Below are positions 6,192-14,996 of a DNA stretch of 18,137 bases, piece after piece. The notes under the pieces are model-generated. The model was not told where the DNA came from, searched no databases, and saw only the letters and a list, made by a program, of their open reading frames with translations. Source of the DNA: an uncultured Prevotellaceae bacterium (GTDB lineage Bacteria; Bacteroidota; Bacteroidia; Bacteroidales; Bacteroidaceae). The number at the start of each line of letters is the position of its first letter. The stretch's first letter is position 1. The stretch lies in NCBI GenBank assembly GCA_937877605.1, contig CALFJA010000101.1:1-18137 (forward strand). The letters run 5' to 3'. The translations under genes were made by a program, and so were the position numbers.

Positions 6192-8090
6192 TTAATGTCC
6201 GCGTTTTTTTCTTTCCAATTCTTGGCGCTTTCGCTGCATTTCAAGTTGTTCCTGCTGCATGGCCTGCAGTCGTGCGGCCAGTCCGCCGGCTTTCTTCGGA
6301 TTGTTCTTGTTCTCCTCGTAGCGTTTCTCCAGGCTTTCCAGCAGTTTGGCATCGTTGGTGGTTTTCCTGAGCGTCCACATAATGGCGGCGCTGAAGAAGA
6401 GGGATATGAAGTAGTAGAAGTTCAGACCCGATGAGTAGTCGTTGAACATGAAGAAGAACATCAGTGGCATGAGCATCATCATCCACTGCATCATCTTCAT
6501 CTGATCGGCCTGTTGTCCCACCATCTGGTCCCGTTGCTGTCGCATGGTCATCATGGAGTAGAGCAGGTTGGCCCCGCAGAAGAGAATACAGGTGAGCGAG
6601 AGGTGGTCGCCGATGAGCCAGATGCTCTTGCCCCATTCAATGATGGGATCGTAGGTGCTCAGGTCGTTTATCCAGAGGAAACTCTCGCGGCGCAACTGGA
6701 TGGCATTGGGGACGAAGTTGAACATGGCGATCCAGATGGGCATCTGAATGAGCATGGGTAGACATCCGCTCAACGGACTGACACCGTATTTCGCATATTC
6801 CTGCATCATGGCCTGCTGCTTCTGCATCTGATCTTCGGGCTTGTCATACTGTGCCGTGGCAGCATCGAGTTTCGGCTTCAGCACACGCATCTTCGCTGAA
6901 CTCATGTAACTTTTCTTTACCAGTGGGAATGTGATGACTTTCAGCAGCAAGGTAATGAGTATCAAGACCATTCCCATGCCGAAACCAAGATAGGTGAGAC
7001 CGTCGAAGACATAGAGTGTGAACCAGCGGTTGATGTATCTGAACAACGGCCATCCCAGCCAAACCAACCGTTCCATTTGCAGATTCTTCTGGAAGGTGGA
7101 TTGCTTTTCCACCCGCTGAAGCAGGCGGAAGTTGTTCGGACCGTAGTAGAACTCAAACTCTGTCGGTTGCTGCCCCGTGGCATCAAACCGGGTCTTCAGC
7201 TTTGCCTCGTACTGTTTCAGGAAACCACTTCCTTTCTCCTGTGGGATGGAGGTGGCAAGGGCGTTCGCCTCGAAATTGTTTTTGGAAATCATCACGGCAG
7301 AGAAGAACTGGTTCTTGAATGCAATCCAGTCTGTCTCGTGTTTGATAGGCTCGTCTGTTTTTTCACGCGTCTCGTTCAGATAGTCTGTACCGCCTTCCGT
7401 CTTATGCCAGGTCAGTGTGGCATATCTGTTTTCGAAGGTGAACCCTTTTTCCTGCTGGCGGCAGCGATCCTGCCAGTCAATTTCCATGAACGAGCTGTTC
7501 GGAGCGAAGAGGCCGCCCATTCCTTTCAGTGTCATCTGCATGTGCAACAGGTAGTCTTGCCCAAGTCGATAGCGCAGCGAAATACTTTTGCCGTCGCCGT
7601 TGTCCGCAGTGAAGACCACAGTGGAGTCGCTCACTTCGCTTGGCGTGAAGAAGAGTCTCTCCGTTTCGATGTTAGCCTCCTTGGCCAACAGCGTGTAGTT
7701 CAGGTGTTGGGTTGCTTTGTCAAAGAGCGTTACATTCGGTTCATCGTCTTTATTTTCGAAGTTCTTGACGACGGCCTTTTCCACTGTTCCACCCTTGCTG
7801 TTCAGCGTCAGTTCCACGAAATTGTTCTTCAGTACGATTGCTTCTTCCTGTCCTTGCATCGCCTGGTGGAAGAGGGCGGTACTGTCGTTCAGCAGTTGTT
7901 GTTCGGCAGCCGCAGCCTTTTGGCTTGCTTGTTGCGCTCTCTCGGCAATGGCCTTGTCCTTTGCGGCCTGAGCCAGCGAGTCCTGCACGAACTGGGCACG
8001 CTGTTCCTCGGCGGAAGGACGCGTCCAAATACTGTATCCAATCAAGATAAGGGCCATCAGTGCAAAGCCCGTAATAGTGTTCTTGTCCAT
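6192..8090 (-). CDS. yidC: Membrane protein insertase YidC
   Basis: A 632-residue insertase of the inner membrane that places membrane proteins alone or with SecYEG. It has an N-terminal signal-anchor helix (residues 6-22), a coiled, Gln/Ala/Glu-rich linker (28-70) and a large periplasmic domain (about 85-335). The conserved 60KD_IMP core (about 345-580) carries the later membrane segments, including GMGMVLILITLLLKVITFPL (371-390), SGCLPMLIQMPIWIAMFNFV (441-460), and a helix near 500-515. The C terminus is strongly basic (QRKRQELERKKRGH), as expected for ribosome contact. The length suits the Bacteroidota form. It starts 12 bp after the pyrG stop, so the two genes are almost certainly co-transcribed; pyrG-yidC is a common pair in this phylum. 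Confidence 0.97.
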   Translation of the reverse strand: MDKNTITGFALMALILIGYSIWTRPSAEEQRAQFVQDSLAQAAKDKAIAERAQQASQKAAAAEQQLLNDSTALFHQAMQGQEEAIVLKNNFVELTLNSKGGTVEKAVVKNFENKDDEPNVTLFDKATQHLNYTLLAKEANIETERLFFTPSEVSDSTVVFTADNGDGKSISLRYRLGQDYLLHMQMTLKGMGGLFAPNSSFMEIDWQDRCRQQEKGFTFENRYATLTWHKTEGGTDYLNETREKTDEPIKHETDWIAFKNQFFSAVMISKNNFEANALATSIPQEKGSGFLKQYEAKLKTRFDATGQQPTEFEFYYGPNNFRLLQRVEKQSTFQKNLQMERLVWLGWPLFRYINRWFTLYVFDGLTYLGFGMGMVLILITLLLKVITFPLVKKSYMSSAKMRVLKPKLDAATAQYDKPEDQMQKQQAMMQEYAKYGVSPLSGCLPMLIQMPIWIAMFNFVPNAIQLRRESFLWINDLSTYDPIIEWGKSIWLIGDHLSLTCILFCGANLLYSMMTMRQQRDQMVGQQADQMKMMQWMMMLMPLMFFFMFNDYSSGLNFYYFISLFFSAAIMWTLRKTTNDAKLLESLEKRYEENKNNPKKAGGLAARLQAMQQEQLEMQRKRQELERKKRGH

Positions 8091-8102
8091 ATAATATTTA
8101 AA

Positions 8103-9704
8103 TTATTTCATTATTGTCTTTATGAAGTCGACGAAGAGCGGGTGGGGGCGAAGCACCGTGCTTTCATATTCAGGGTGGAACTGTGTGCCGAGATACCATT
8201 TCTTGTCGGTCATTTCAACAACCTCAACAAGGTTACTACCCATATTATGTCCGGCACAGCGCATACCCTTGCACTCAAACTGTTGTTCAAAGGCATTGTT
8301 GAATTCGTAGCGATGGCGATGCCGCTCATTGACGGATAGGTTTCCATATATTTTTGCTGCCCTCGTACCGGGTTGCAGTTGGCAGGTATAGGCTCCCAGC
8401 CGCATGGTTCCTCCCATGTTTGAGATATTTTTCTGCTCATCCATGATGTCTATGACATTATGGTGGGTTTTCTTGTCCATCTCTGTACTGTTGGCATCGC
8501 TCATTCCGAGCACATTTCTTGCGAACTCAATCACCATGGCCTGCATACCGAGGCAGATGCCAAAGGTGGGGATGTCTTGCTCCCTTCCGTATTGTGCGGC
8601 GACTATCTTTCCTTCGATACCTCTTGAGCCGAATCCCGGGCAAATGAGTATGCCGTCTTTTCCTCCCAGTTGCTGGGCTACGGTCTGGGATGTAAGTCTT
8701 TCAGCGTCGATGAAAGTTGCCTTTATCTTGCAGTTGCAATAAACGCCTGCGAGGTACAGACTTTCCCGGATGCTCTTGTATGCGTCCTGCAAGTCGTATT
8801 TCCCCACGAGTGCGATTTCTGCTTCTTGGCCAAGGTGTTTGCTCTTGTCCAGGAAGGTTTGCCATGCATTCATGTCTGGTTCTGCTGCTGTCGGGCAGTC
8901 CATCTTCTCAAGTATGGCCTTGTCCAAGCCCTGTTGTAGAAGGCTGACAGGCACTTCGTAGATACTGGGCATGTCAATGCTTTGGAATACACAGTCTTCG
9001 TCTACATTGCAGAAATGGCTTACTTTTCGAAGCACCTCATCGTCCAGTTGCTGTTCTGTCCGCAGTACGAGAATGTCTGGTTGGATTCCGATACTCTGCA
9101 GCTCCTTCACGCTGTGCTGCGTTGGTTTTGTCTTTACCTCTCCTGCAGCCTTCAGGCGTGGTACATAGGTCAGGTGTATGCTTAATGCCCTGCGTCCCAA
9201 TTCCCATTTTAACTGCCGTATGGCTTCCAGGAAGGGGGTGCTCTCAATGTCTCCCACCGTTCCGCCTATTTCGGTGATGACGAAATCCACATCTTCCGAT
9301 TGTTCCATGAGTTTCACACGGCGTTTGATTTCGTCGGTAATGTGGGGAACAACCTGTATGGTGCGCCCAAGGTAGTCGCCTCTGCGTTCCCGTTCAATAA
9401 CTGCAAGATAGATTTTCCCGGTCGTTTGTGTGTTGGCAGCCGATGTCCGGATACCCGTAAAACGCTCATAGTGGCCCAGGTCCAAATCGGCCTCAGTGCC
9501 ATCGCGTGTTACATAGCACTCACCGTGTTCATAGGGATTTAGCGTCCCTGGATCGATATTGATGTATGGGTCGAATTTCTGTATCTGTATGCGGTAACCG
9601 CGGGCTTGCAGCAACTGGCCGATGCTTGCCGATACGATGCCTTTTCCCAACGACGAGACCACGCCGCCGGTGACAAACAAATATTTAGTCTTACCTGATT
9701 GCAT
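8103..9704 (-). CDS. pyrG: CTP synthase
   Basis: A 533-residue cytoplasmic enzyme that makes CTP from UTP, ATP and glutamine, the last step of pyrimidine nucleotide synthesis. The N-terminal amidoligase domain (1 to about 267) opens with KYLFVTGGVVSSLGKG (residues 7-22, the P-loop-like nucleotide site) and has FDPYINIDPGTLNPYEHGE (44-62) and EIGGTVGDIE (145-154). The C-terminal class I glutamine amidotransferase domain has the oxyanion strand PGFGSRG (356-362), nucleophile Cys384 in FGICLGMQ, and His510 and Glu512 in FHPEYES. All key residues are present and the length is normal. It is the first gene of a run that includes yidC, the peptidase and two transporters, and has a strong promoter 31 bp upstream. 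Confidence 0.98.
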   Translation of the reverse strand: MQSGKTKYLFVTGGVVSSLGKGIVSASIGQLLQARGYRIQIQKFDPYINIDPGTLNPYEHGECYVTRDGTEADLDLGHYERFTGIRTSAANTQTTGKIYLAVIERERRGDYLGRTIQVVPHITDEIKRRVKLMEQSEDVDFVITEIGGTVGDIESTPFLEAIRQLKWELGRRALSIHLTYVPRLKAAGEVKTKPTQHSVKELQSIGIQPDILVLRTEQQLDDEVLRKVSHFCNVDEDCVFQSIDMPSIYEVPVSLLQQGLDKAILEKMDCPTAAEPDMNAWQTFLDKSKHLGQEAEIALVGKYDLQDAYKSIRESLYLAGVYCNCKIKATFIDAERLTSQTVAQQLGGKDGILICPGFGSRGIEGKIVAAQYGREQDIPTFGICLGMQAMVIEFARNVLGMSDANSTEMDKKTHHNVIDIMDEQKNISNMGGTMRLGAYTCQLQPGTRAAKIYGNLSVNERHRHRYEFNNAFEQQFECKGMRCAGHNMGSNLVEVVEMTDKKWYLGTQFHPEYESTVLRPHPLFVDFIKTIMK

Positions 9705-9734
9705 CTTTTCTATTAGCTCTCCTTAATAATTGCG

Positions 9735-9765
9735 CAAAGATAAATAAACTTTTCAAAACCACAAA
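9735..9765 (-). promoter_or_regulatory. Promoter of the pyrG-yidC operon
   Basis: On the minus strand, TTTG (9762-9765), 19 bp, then TATCTTTG (9735-9742). Both boxes match the Bacteroidota consensus with ideal spacing. It starts only about 20 bp after the comEC stop codon, giving a short leader of roughly 25 bases before pyrG. Confidence 0.8.
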
Positions 9766-9782
9766 AACTCTCCAACTCCATT

Positions 9783-11342
9783 TCAATCTTTCCTTCTTCT
9801 TATATAGCGCAGCAGTTTGTAACTCTCGTAGTTCCTCCTTATGACAATGTACAGCATTACCAATGCAGCAAGCATCAGATACACAATCAGCAACTGCCAG
9901 CCGTTCATTCTAATTTCCTCAATGCTTGCTCCGGGCAGTTCACTTACGAATGCCACCGATCGGTCCAGCCATTTTGCCAGATGCGATAAGCACAATCCGC
10001 AGTAATGCTGCAATAAAGGCAATGGAGTAAAAAGGAAAAACAGCAAAACAACCGTGAGAATACAGTATGTCAGCGGTACCACCATGATATTTGTCAACAT
10101 GAAATAACATGAGAACCTGCCAAAATAATATGCCACCAGGGGAGCCACCATTATCTGAGCTGCCAGTGAGACCGCAATGGTTCCCCATAGCCAATTCAGT
10201 ACCCAAAACCTGCGACAGTTCTTGGGCAGCCATCCATAAATAGAAGGGAAGAATAACAGTATTCCCAGCAAGGCCCCAAACGACATCTGAAAACCGATGT
10301 CCCACAATGACAACGGATTCGCAACAAGCAGTACCAAAGCGGCAAATGCCAAGGTGTTCAGCGGAACGGTGTCGCGCCTGAATAGCCGGATAGCCTCGTA
10401 GAGCGATAGTGTCAGCGCAGCGCGGGTTATCGATGCCGACATACCTACCAACAAGGCAAACAGCCATATAAAAGACAGTATAAATGCAGCCCTCAAAAAA
10501 CGATGCCGCTGCGACACGAAGAATAAACTCAGCAGGAAATAGATAATCCCAAGGTGCAGGCCAGAGAGTGCTAAGATGTGGGACGCACCTGCCATCGAGA
10601 ATCTCTCCCGTGTGCTCTTTGAGATATTGTGCCTGTCACCAAGCGAAAGCGCGGAAATCAAGGTGACGGCTTCTTCGTCCTCAATGCCATTGGAAAGGAG
10701 GCTGATGAGCCGCTGGCGAAATTTCATAACTTTTATCCTGACTTTCTGGAGCCTTGAAATATGCGTGTAATCCACACTTGTTTTGAACCAATCGCTCCAA
10801 TAGATAAATGTCTGTGCAACAATGTCTTGACTTGACATCCATCTAGCATAGTCGAAGTTGGAGCCCTGGACAAGATTCTTCGGTCTCTCAAATGTAGAAA
10901 ACACTCTGATTCCATCACCGAGGCTCAAATGCAAATACCTGTTTTCTATTGTATCTCGCAACAAGGCTGCCCTTGTAATGAATGGCTGCTTGTGCGAAGT
11001 AACCACCATGTCGAACCTTATCACCTTGCCTTGTTGTCGCGGTTGACTGACAAGCACAGCCTCGTATTCTGTCGGGGTGTCCGGGAACACAAGTTGCTGT
11101 CTGTCCTTGGCAAGGGAAAGCGTCGTTGCACCGCAGAAGAAAATGGATGCCAGCAGTAGCCAAGACGAGTAGTAAGGCTGTCTGACAATTACGGCTGTGA
11201 GCAGAAATGCAGCAGACAAAGCCATCCATGCTCCCATGGGAATGTTCCAGGGGAGTAGGGCATCGGCAAAGGCGATGCCCAGTGCGTAGGGAATGACAAA
11301 CTGCAGGACGGGAGTCTTGCTCGTGGAGAAACTGGTCGGCAA
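9783..11342 (-). CDS. comEC: ComEC/Rec2-family DNA uptake channel
   Basis: A 519-residue polytopic inner-membrane protein of the competence family, which moves single-stranded DNA into the cytoplasm in transformable bacteria. It has two N-terminal hydrophobic helices, a DUF4131-like soluble region (about 80-190) with the family signature GSNFDYARWM (160-169), and the Competence domain (about 228-490). The latter has ALSLGDR (231-237), the core motif GASHILALSGLHLGIIYFLL (252-271) and many helices. It stops soon after the last helix with a basic tail (RRKD), so the metallo-beta-lactamase domain found in Bacillus ComEC is absent, as is usual in Bacteroidota. The start is a TTG at 11342, because an in-frame TAA lies a few codons upstream and the next ATG falls inside the first helix region. 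It follows the DUF3078 gene by 30 bp. Confidence 0.92.
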   Translation of the reverse strand: MPTSFSTSKTPVLQFVIPYALGIAFADALLPWNIPMGAWMALSAAFLLTAVIVRQPYYSSWLLLASIFFCGATTLSLAKDRQQLVFPDTPTEYEAVLVSQPRQQGKVIRFDMVVTSHKQPFITRAALLRDTIENRYLHLSLGDGIRVFSTFERPKNLVQGSNFDYARWMSSQDIVAQTFIYWSDWFKTSVDYTHISRLQKVRIKVMKFRQRLISLLSNGIEDEEAVTLISALSLGDRHNISKSTRERFSMAGASHILALSGLHLGIIYFLLSLFFVSQRHRFLRAAFILSFIWLFALLVGMSASITRAALTLSLYEAIRLFRRDTVPLNTLAFAALVLLVANPLSLWDIGFQMSFGALLGILLFFPSIYGWLPKNCRRFWVLNWLWGTIAVSLAAQIMVAPLVAYYFGRFSCYFMLTNIMVVPLTYCILTVVLLFFLFTPLPLLQHYCGLCLSHLAKWLDRSVAFVSELPGASIEEIRMNGWQLLIVYLMLAALVMLYIVIRRNYESYKLLRYIRRRKD

Positions 11343-11372
11343 GGTGAAAGGTTAAAGGTGGAAGCGGCTATG

Positions 11373-12563
11373 CTACAGCGTGAGTGCAAATCCCAGTGAG
11401 GTGTATTCTTTCAACTGCCAATAGGAGTGCCCGTCGGTGCGTGCGGCGTTGTCGTCGAAGCGTGGGTAGAGGAAGAGGTTGGCGGTGATGTAGCGGTTGA
11501 AGCGCAGCGAAATGGTGTTCTCCCATTCCATCTCGGTGCGGCGGTAGGTGGTATAGGCGTAGAGACGCGTTTGCCACTGGATGTTGTCCGTAGGTTTCCA
11601 GGTAAGTGCAATCGTGGTTTGCGAACCGATGTCGAAGAGCGTATGCTTATCGGCATCAAGGCCGTAACGCTCGGCAAGGGGAGCGCGCTCTACATAGATG
11701 AAGTTGAGTGCTATTGGCGCCAGGTGGATACTTCCTTGCAGGCGGTCCTTAAACGCATGGACGGTGTAGTCCATACCGAGTGAGAGATTGAGTTTCAAAG
11801 GCGAAAGGAAGTCGGAATAAATCATCGGGTCGTTGTTCTTATAGCCCTTGGTGAACTGCGTGCTGGCAAGGAACTGCAGGGTGTAGTACCAGTCTTTCCG
11901 TGCCTGCAGGCCCAGTTTGGAAGTCAGGCGGATAAGGTCTTCCGATGTCTTTACATGGTGAATCTCGTCGGTCCGCGAGGTGGTGTAGCCCAGTTTAAGT
12001 TCGAGCATGTTATCCCATTTCACGCGCTGTCGGTTGTTGTAATTGGCCGTGAGGGTGACGGCGCTGACGAGCGAATAGTTAGACTCGCCGCCCTTGTACC
12101 AGTTGGAGGAGACGAAGTTCTGGAGAAACTGCAGGTAGAAATCTCCTCCGTAGGTCCAGAAGCGTGGTTTGACCGTTTCGGGTGCCGGCATTTCTGGCAG
12201 GATGGTTTGCACTGGGGCGGATGGAAGGCTGAACCCTCCGTCGGATTCCCTTGGTGTGGCGATGGCGTTTAGTGGAGTGGCATCCGGCTGGTCGGCCATG
12301 CTGGGCAGGGCATAGCCGGGCTGGCGGATGAGAAAGCGCAGCAGGTCGGCCGATGAGGGGCTGTCTGCTGCCTCAAGCGAGAATACCGAATGCAGCCAGG
12401 TGCCGTTCAGCACAGGCAGGGACGGAGTGCCGACAGGCAGGGAGGCCAGCGAGTCACGGACATTGTGCAGCGAGTCGGTGTACTGCTGCAACAGGCGGCT
12501 TTCGTTCTGTGCGGAGGCAATACAGGAACAAAGGAGAAAGAGAGGGATGAGTTTATAGTTCAT
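11373..12563 (-). CDS. DUF3078 family envelope protein
   Basis: A 396-residue exported protein. The ATG at 12563 is chosen because it begins a signal peptide (MNYKLIPLFLLCSCIASAQ) and sits behind a promoter; a longer frame to 12650 would start upstream of that promoter. After a low-complexity Pro/Ser region (about 40-130), the DUF3078 domain starts at FWTYGGDFYLQFLQNF (135-150) with SSNWYKGGESNYS (152-164). It then shows alternating strands rich in aromatic residues up to the end (LKEYTSLGFALTL). The pattern and the terminal strand suggest an outer-membrane beta-barrel-like fold, but no function is known. It is probably transcribed together with comEC, 30 bp downstream; no functional link is evident. 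Confidence 0.88.
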   Translation of the reverse strand: MNYKLIPLFLLCSCIASAQNESRLLQQYTDSLHNVRDSLASLPVGTPSLPVLNGTWLHSVFSLEAADSPSSADLLRFLIRQPGYALPSMADQPDATPLNAIATPRESDGGFSLPSAPVQTILPEMPAPETVKPRFWTYGGDFYLQFLQNFVSSNWYKGGESNYSLVSAVTLTANYNNRQRVKWDNMLELKLGYTTSRTDEIHHVKTSEDLIRLTSKLGLQARKDWYYTLQFLASTQFTKGYKNNDPMIYSDFLSPLKLNLSLGMDYTVHAFKDRLQGSIHLAPIALNFIYVERAPLAERYGLDADKHTLFDIGSQTTIALTWKPTDNIQWQTRLYAYTTYRRTEMEWENTISLRFNRYITANLFLYPRFDDNAARTDGHSYWQLKEYTSLGFALTL

Positions 12564-12590
12564 AAATTGGTTTGCGGATTTCTTTGTTTG

Positions 12591-12598
12591 CAAAAGTA
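12591..12598 (-). promoter_or_regulatory. -7 promoter element of the DUF3078-comEC unit
   Basis: On the minus strand, TACTTTTG fully matches TAnnTTTG and lies 27 bp before the chosen DUF3078 start at 12563. A clear -33 TTTG is not visible. Its position supports the shorter start codon. Confidence 0.55.
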
Positions 12599-12649
12599 GG
12601 CAGTTAATTTCGATTTTTCGCATCTTATGGAATGAAATTTCGTTTTTCA

Positions 12650-12681
12650 TTTCCGTGTTAGCGTCCTTCTTCGTATCTTCG
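12650..12681 (+). promoter_or_regulatory. Candidate promoter of truA-dapA
   Basis: TTTC (12650-12653), 20 bp, then TATCTTCG (12674-12681). Each box differs from consensus by one base. The -7 box ends only four bases before the ATG at 12686, so transcription would begin at or just inside the start codon. Confidence 0.4.
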
Positions 12682-12685
12682 CCAC

Positions 12686-13435
12686 ATGATGCATCGCTAT
12701 TTCATAGTGTTGATGTTCGACGGGAGCCGTTATGCTGGCTGGCAGCGGCAGCCGGATGCCCAGACGGTGGAAGAGTGTCTGGAGGATGCCTTGTCGCTGT
12801 TGCTGCGTCGGCCGACGGCCGTCGTGGGGGCAGGGCGGACCGATGCCGGGGTGCATGCCCGGGAGATGATGGCCCATTTCGACACAGATGCCGAGGTGGA
12901 TCTGGCCAATCTTTCTTATCGGCTGAACCGTCTGCTGCCTTACGACATTGCCGTGAAGGGTGTAAGGGAAGTGCCCGAAAGCATGCATGCAAGGTTCAGC
13001 GCCACACGGCGCACCTACAGATATTATGTACACACGGGCAAAAATCCCTTCCTCCAGCGTTATTCGCTCCAGTTGCACACACCGATTGACTTCGGACGGA
13101 TGAACGCTGCAGCCCGGCACTTGCTGCAGACAACCGATTTCGCCGCCTTTGCCAAGGTGCATACCGATGTGAAGACAACCCTCTGCGAGGTGAGCAAGGC
13201 CGAGTGGATTCGGGCAGATGACGACAGCTGGTATTTTGAAATAACCGCAAACCGGTTTCTCCGCAACATGGTACGGGCAATTGTTGGCACGCTGCTGGAG
13301 GTGGGACGGGGAAAGATAAGCGAGGAATACTTTACGCGCATTATCCAGTCGCACGACCGCTGTCAGGCTGGCGACAGCGCACCCGCACATGCACTGTTCC
13401 TTGAAAAAGTAGAATACGAAAATCTTGAGATATGA
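12686..13435 (+). CDS. truA: tRNA pseudouridine(38-40) synthase TruA
   Basis: A 249-residue enzyme that turns uridines 38-40 of the tRNA anticodon arm into pseudouridine. It has the N-terminal FDGSRYAGWQRQP (11-23), the catalytic motif GAGRTDAGVHA (48-58) with nucleophile Asp53, and the C-terminal half with YRYYVHTGKNPF, FEITANRFLRNMVRAIVG and the closing LFLEKVEY. Length and all family blocks are normal. Two ATG codons stand side by side (12686 and 12689). The stop TGA overlaps the dapA start in an ATGA, so the two genes are translationally coupled. The promoter-like box directly before the ATG suggests a leaderless message. Confidence 0.97.
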   Translation: MMHRYFIVLMFDGSRYAGWQRQPDAQTVEECLEDALSLLLRRPTAVVGAGRTDAGVHAREMMAHFDTDAEVDLANLSYRLNRLLPYDIAVKGVREVPESMHARFSATRRTYRYYVHTGKNPFLQRYSLQLHTPIDFGRMNAAARHLLQTTDFAAFAKVHTDVKTTLCEVSKAEWIRADDDSWYFEITANRFLRNMVRAIVGTLLEVGRGKISEEYFTRIIQSHDRCQAGDSAPAHALFLEKVEYENLEI

Positions 13436-14322
13436 AAACACACCATCCTTTCCGCGGGTTAGGCATAGCCCTCGTTACCCCTTTCGACGGAAATGGCCAT
13501 GTCGATATGGCTGCACTTGCCCGACTGACCAACTATCAGATTGAAAACCAGGCAAACTTTCTCTGTGTGCTGGGAACCACCAGTGAGTCACCGACACTCT
13601 CCACCAATGAGAAAGACCTCATCGTAAAGACCGTTCTCCGCGTGAACCAAGGCCGGTTGCCTGTCCTGCTGGGCTGCGGCGGCAACAACACCAAGGCCGT
13701 TGTTGGTGAGATAGAGCAAAAGGATTTCACAGGTATTGATGGAATTCTCAGCGTCTGTCCGTATTACAACAAGCCATCGCAGGAAGGTCTGTACCAGCAT
13801 TTCAAGGCTATTGCCGAGGCTTCGCCCGTACCCGTGGTCCTTTATAATGTACCCGGGCGTACGGGAGTGAACCTCCATTGGGAAACCACCATCCGCCTGG
13901 CCAACGACTGTGAGAACATCGTGGCCATCAAGGAGGCCAGCGGTGATCTGGAACAGGTGGACAACATTATCAAGCACAAGCCGGCCGGGTTCGATGTGCT
14001 CAGCGGTGACGATGCGCTCACCTTCCGCATGGTGGCCGGCGGAGCGGCTGGTGCCATCTCGGTCATAGGCAATGCCTTGCCGAAGGAATGCTCCAAGATG
14101 ATACAGCACCAGTTCCGGGGGGAGATGGAGGCCGCAAGGAAAATCCACCACCAGTTCCACGACCTCTATGCGCTGCTCTTTGTCGACGGCAATCCCGCGG
14201 GGGTGAAGGCGTTGCTTTCCGAGATGGGGTTCATACAGAATGTGCTCCGTCTGCCGTTGGTGCCCACGCGCATCTCCACCCAGCAGCAGATTGCCGAGAT
14301 TATCAAACGACTGCGCTTGTAG
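13432..14322 (+). CDS. dapA: 4-hydroxy-tetrahydrodipicolinate synthase
   Basis: A 296-residue TIM-barrel enzyme that condenses pyruvate with aspartate semialdehyde, the first step committed to lysine and diaminopimelate. Visible active-site parts are GTTSES (48-53, with the proton-relay threonine), PYYNKPSQEG (110-119), LYNVPGRTG (137-145) with Tyr138 and the carboxylate-binding Arg143, and VAIKEAS (164-170) with Schiff-base Lys167. GTTSES in place of the commoner GTTGES is a mild variation also seen in this phylum. It overlaps truA by 4 bp and ends in a strong hairpin. No other lysine gene is nearby, so the pairing with truA looks like shared transcription, not a shared pathway. Confidence 0.97.
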   Translation: MKTHHPFRGLGIALVTPFDGNGHVDMAALARLTNYQIENQANFLCVLGTTSESPTLSTNEKDLIVKTVLRVNQGRLPVLLGCGGNNTKAVVGEIEQKDFTGIDGILSVCPYYNKPSQEGLYQHFKAIAEASPVPVVLYNVPGRTGVNLHWETTIRLANDCENIVAIKEASGDLEQVDNIIKHKPAGFDVLSGDDALTFRMVAGGAAGAISVIGNALPKECSKMIQHQFRGEMEAARKIHHQFHDLYALLFVDGNPAGVKALLSEMGFIQNVLRLPLVPTRISTQQQIAEIIKRLRL

Positions 14323-14335
14323 AAATCATGCAAAC

Positions 14336-14377
14336 AGAAGAAGGCTCCCCGTCATTCCTGACAGGGAGCCTTCTTCT
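14336..14377. terminator. Bidirectional terminator between dapA and rubrerythrin
   Basis: A perfect 14-base inverted repeat, AGAAGAAGGCTCCC (14336-14349) and GGGAGCCTTCTTCT (14364-14377), with a 14-base loop. It lies 14 bp after the dapA stop and 21 bp after the end of the opposing rubrerythrin gene. The tail is T-rich only in part (TTCTTCTTTA). Confidence 0.85.
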
Positions 14378-14397
14378 TTATAGTCAGTTTGAACCGT

Positions 14398-14940
14398 TTA
14401 ATAGTTCTCGGCCTTCAGTTCAAAGTAGCTCTGTGCATGGTTGCAGACGGGGCATTCCTCGGGAGCCTGCTTGCCGACAACGACATGTCCGCAGTTGCGG
14501 CAAATCCAGATGGCATCGCCCTCACGGCTGAAGACAACGGCATCGTTGATGTTTTTCAGGAGTTTGCGGTAGCGTTCCTCGTGATGTTTCTCAATGGCGG
14601 CCACGCCACGGAACTTCTCTGCAATCTCGGCAAAGCCTTCCTCTTCAGCCTCGCGGGCCATGCGGTCGTACATGTCGGTCCACTCGAAATTCTCACCGCC
14701 GGCAGCTGCTTCCAGATTTTCCACGGTGCTCCTGACAGCACCGCCCTCCAGCAGTTTGAACCACATCTTGGCGTGTTCTTTCTCGTTGTTGGCGGTCTCT
14801 TCGAAGATGGCGGCAATTTGCTGGTAGCCTTCCTTCTTTGCCTTCGAGGCGAAATAGGTGTACTTGTTGCGGGCCATGCTCTCACCGGCGAATGCCTCCA
14901 TGAGGTTGCGCTCGGTCTTGGTTCCTTTCAGTTCTTTCAT
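14398..14940 (-). CDS. rbr: Rubrerythrin
   Basis: A 180-residue cytoplasmic peroxide reductase of anaerobes, using a diiron site and a rubredoxin iron. The four-helix N-terminal domain has Glu20 (FAGESMARNKY), the ENxEKEH-like ETANNEKEHAKMW (48-60, with Glu53 and His56), REAEEEGF (96-103) and IEKHHEERY (116-124), which supply the diiron ligands. The C-terminal rubredoxin-like part has paired cysteines CRNC (147-150) and CPVC (163-166). Length is typical. It lies 56 bp after the asparaginase gene on the same strand, with no clear promoter between, so it may share that transcript, and it ends at the hairpin shared with dapA. It suggests an anaerobe that meets oxidative stress. Confidence 0.96.
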   Translation of the reverse strand: MKELKGTKTERNLMEAFAGESMARNKYTYFASKAKKEGYQQIAAIFEETANNEKEHAKMWFKLLEGGAVRSTVENLEAAAGGENFEWTDMYDRMAREAEEEGFAEIAEKFRGVAAIEKHHEERYRKLLKNINDAVVFSREGDAIWICRNCGHVVVGKQAPEECPVCNHAQSYFELKAENY

Positions 14941-14996
14941 AATGTTTTGCTTGTTTTATTGGTGAATAATTCGGTTGTTTACATAGTGCTTGTCCT

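Noticed and set aside
6176..6352. N-terminal extension of the peptidase by 59 residues
   Set aside because: It overlaps the end of yidC, and the internal ATG at 6175 begins a clean signal peptide.
9783..11342. ComEC as a truncated pseudogene
   Set aside because: The short form without the metallo-beta-lactamase tail is usual in this phylum, and the core motifs are intact.
13432..14322. GTTSES in DapA as a lost active site
   Set aside because: The threonine pair, both tyrosines, the arginine and the Schiff-base lysine are all present; only the following glycine differs.
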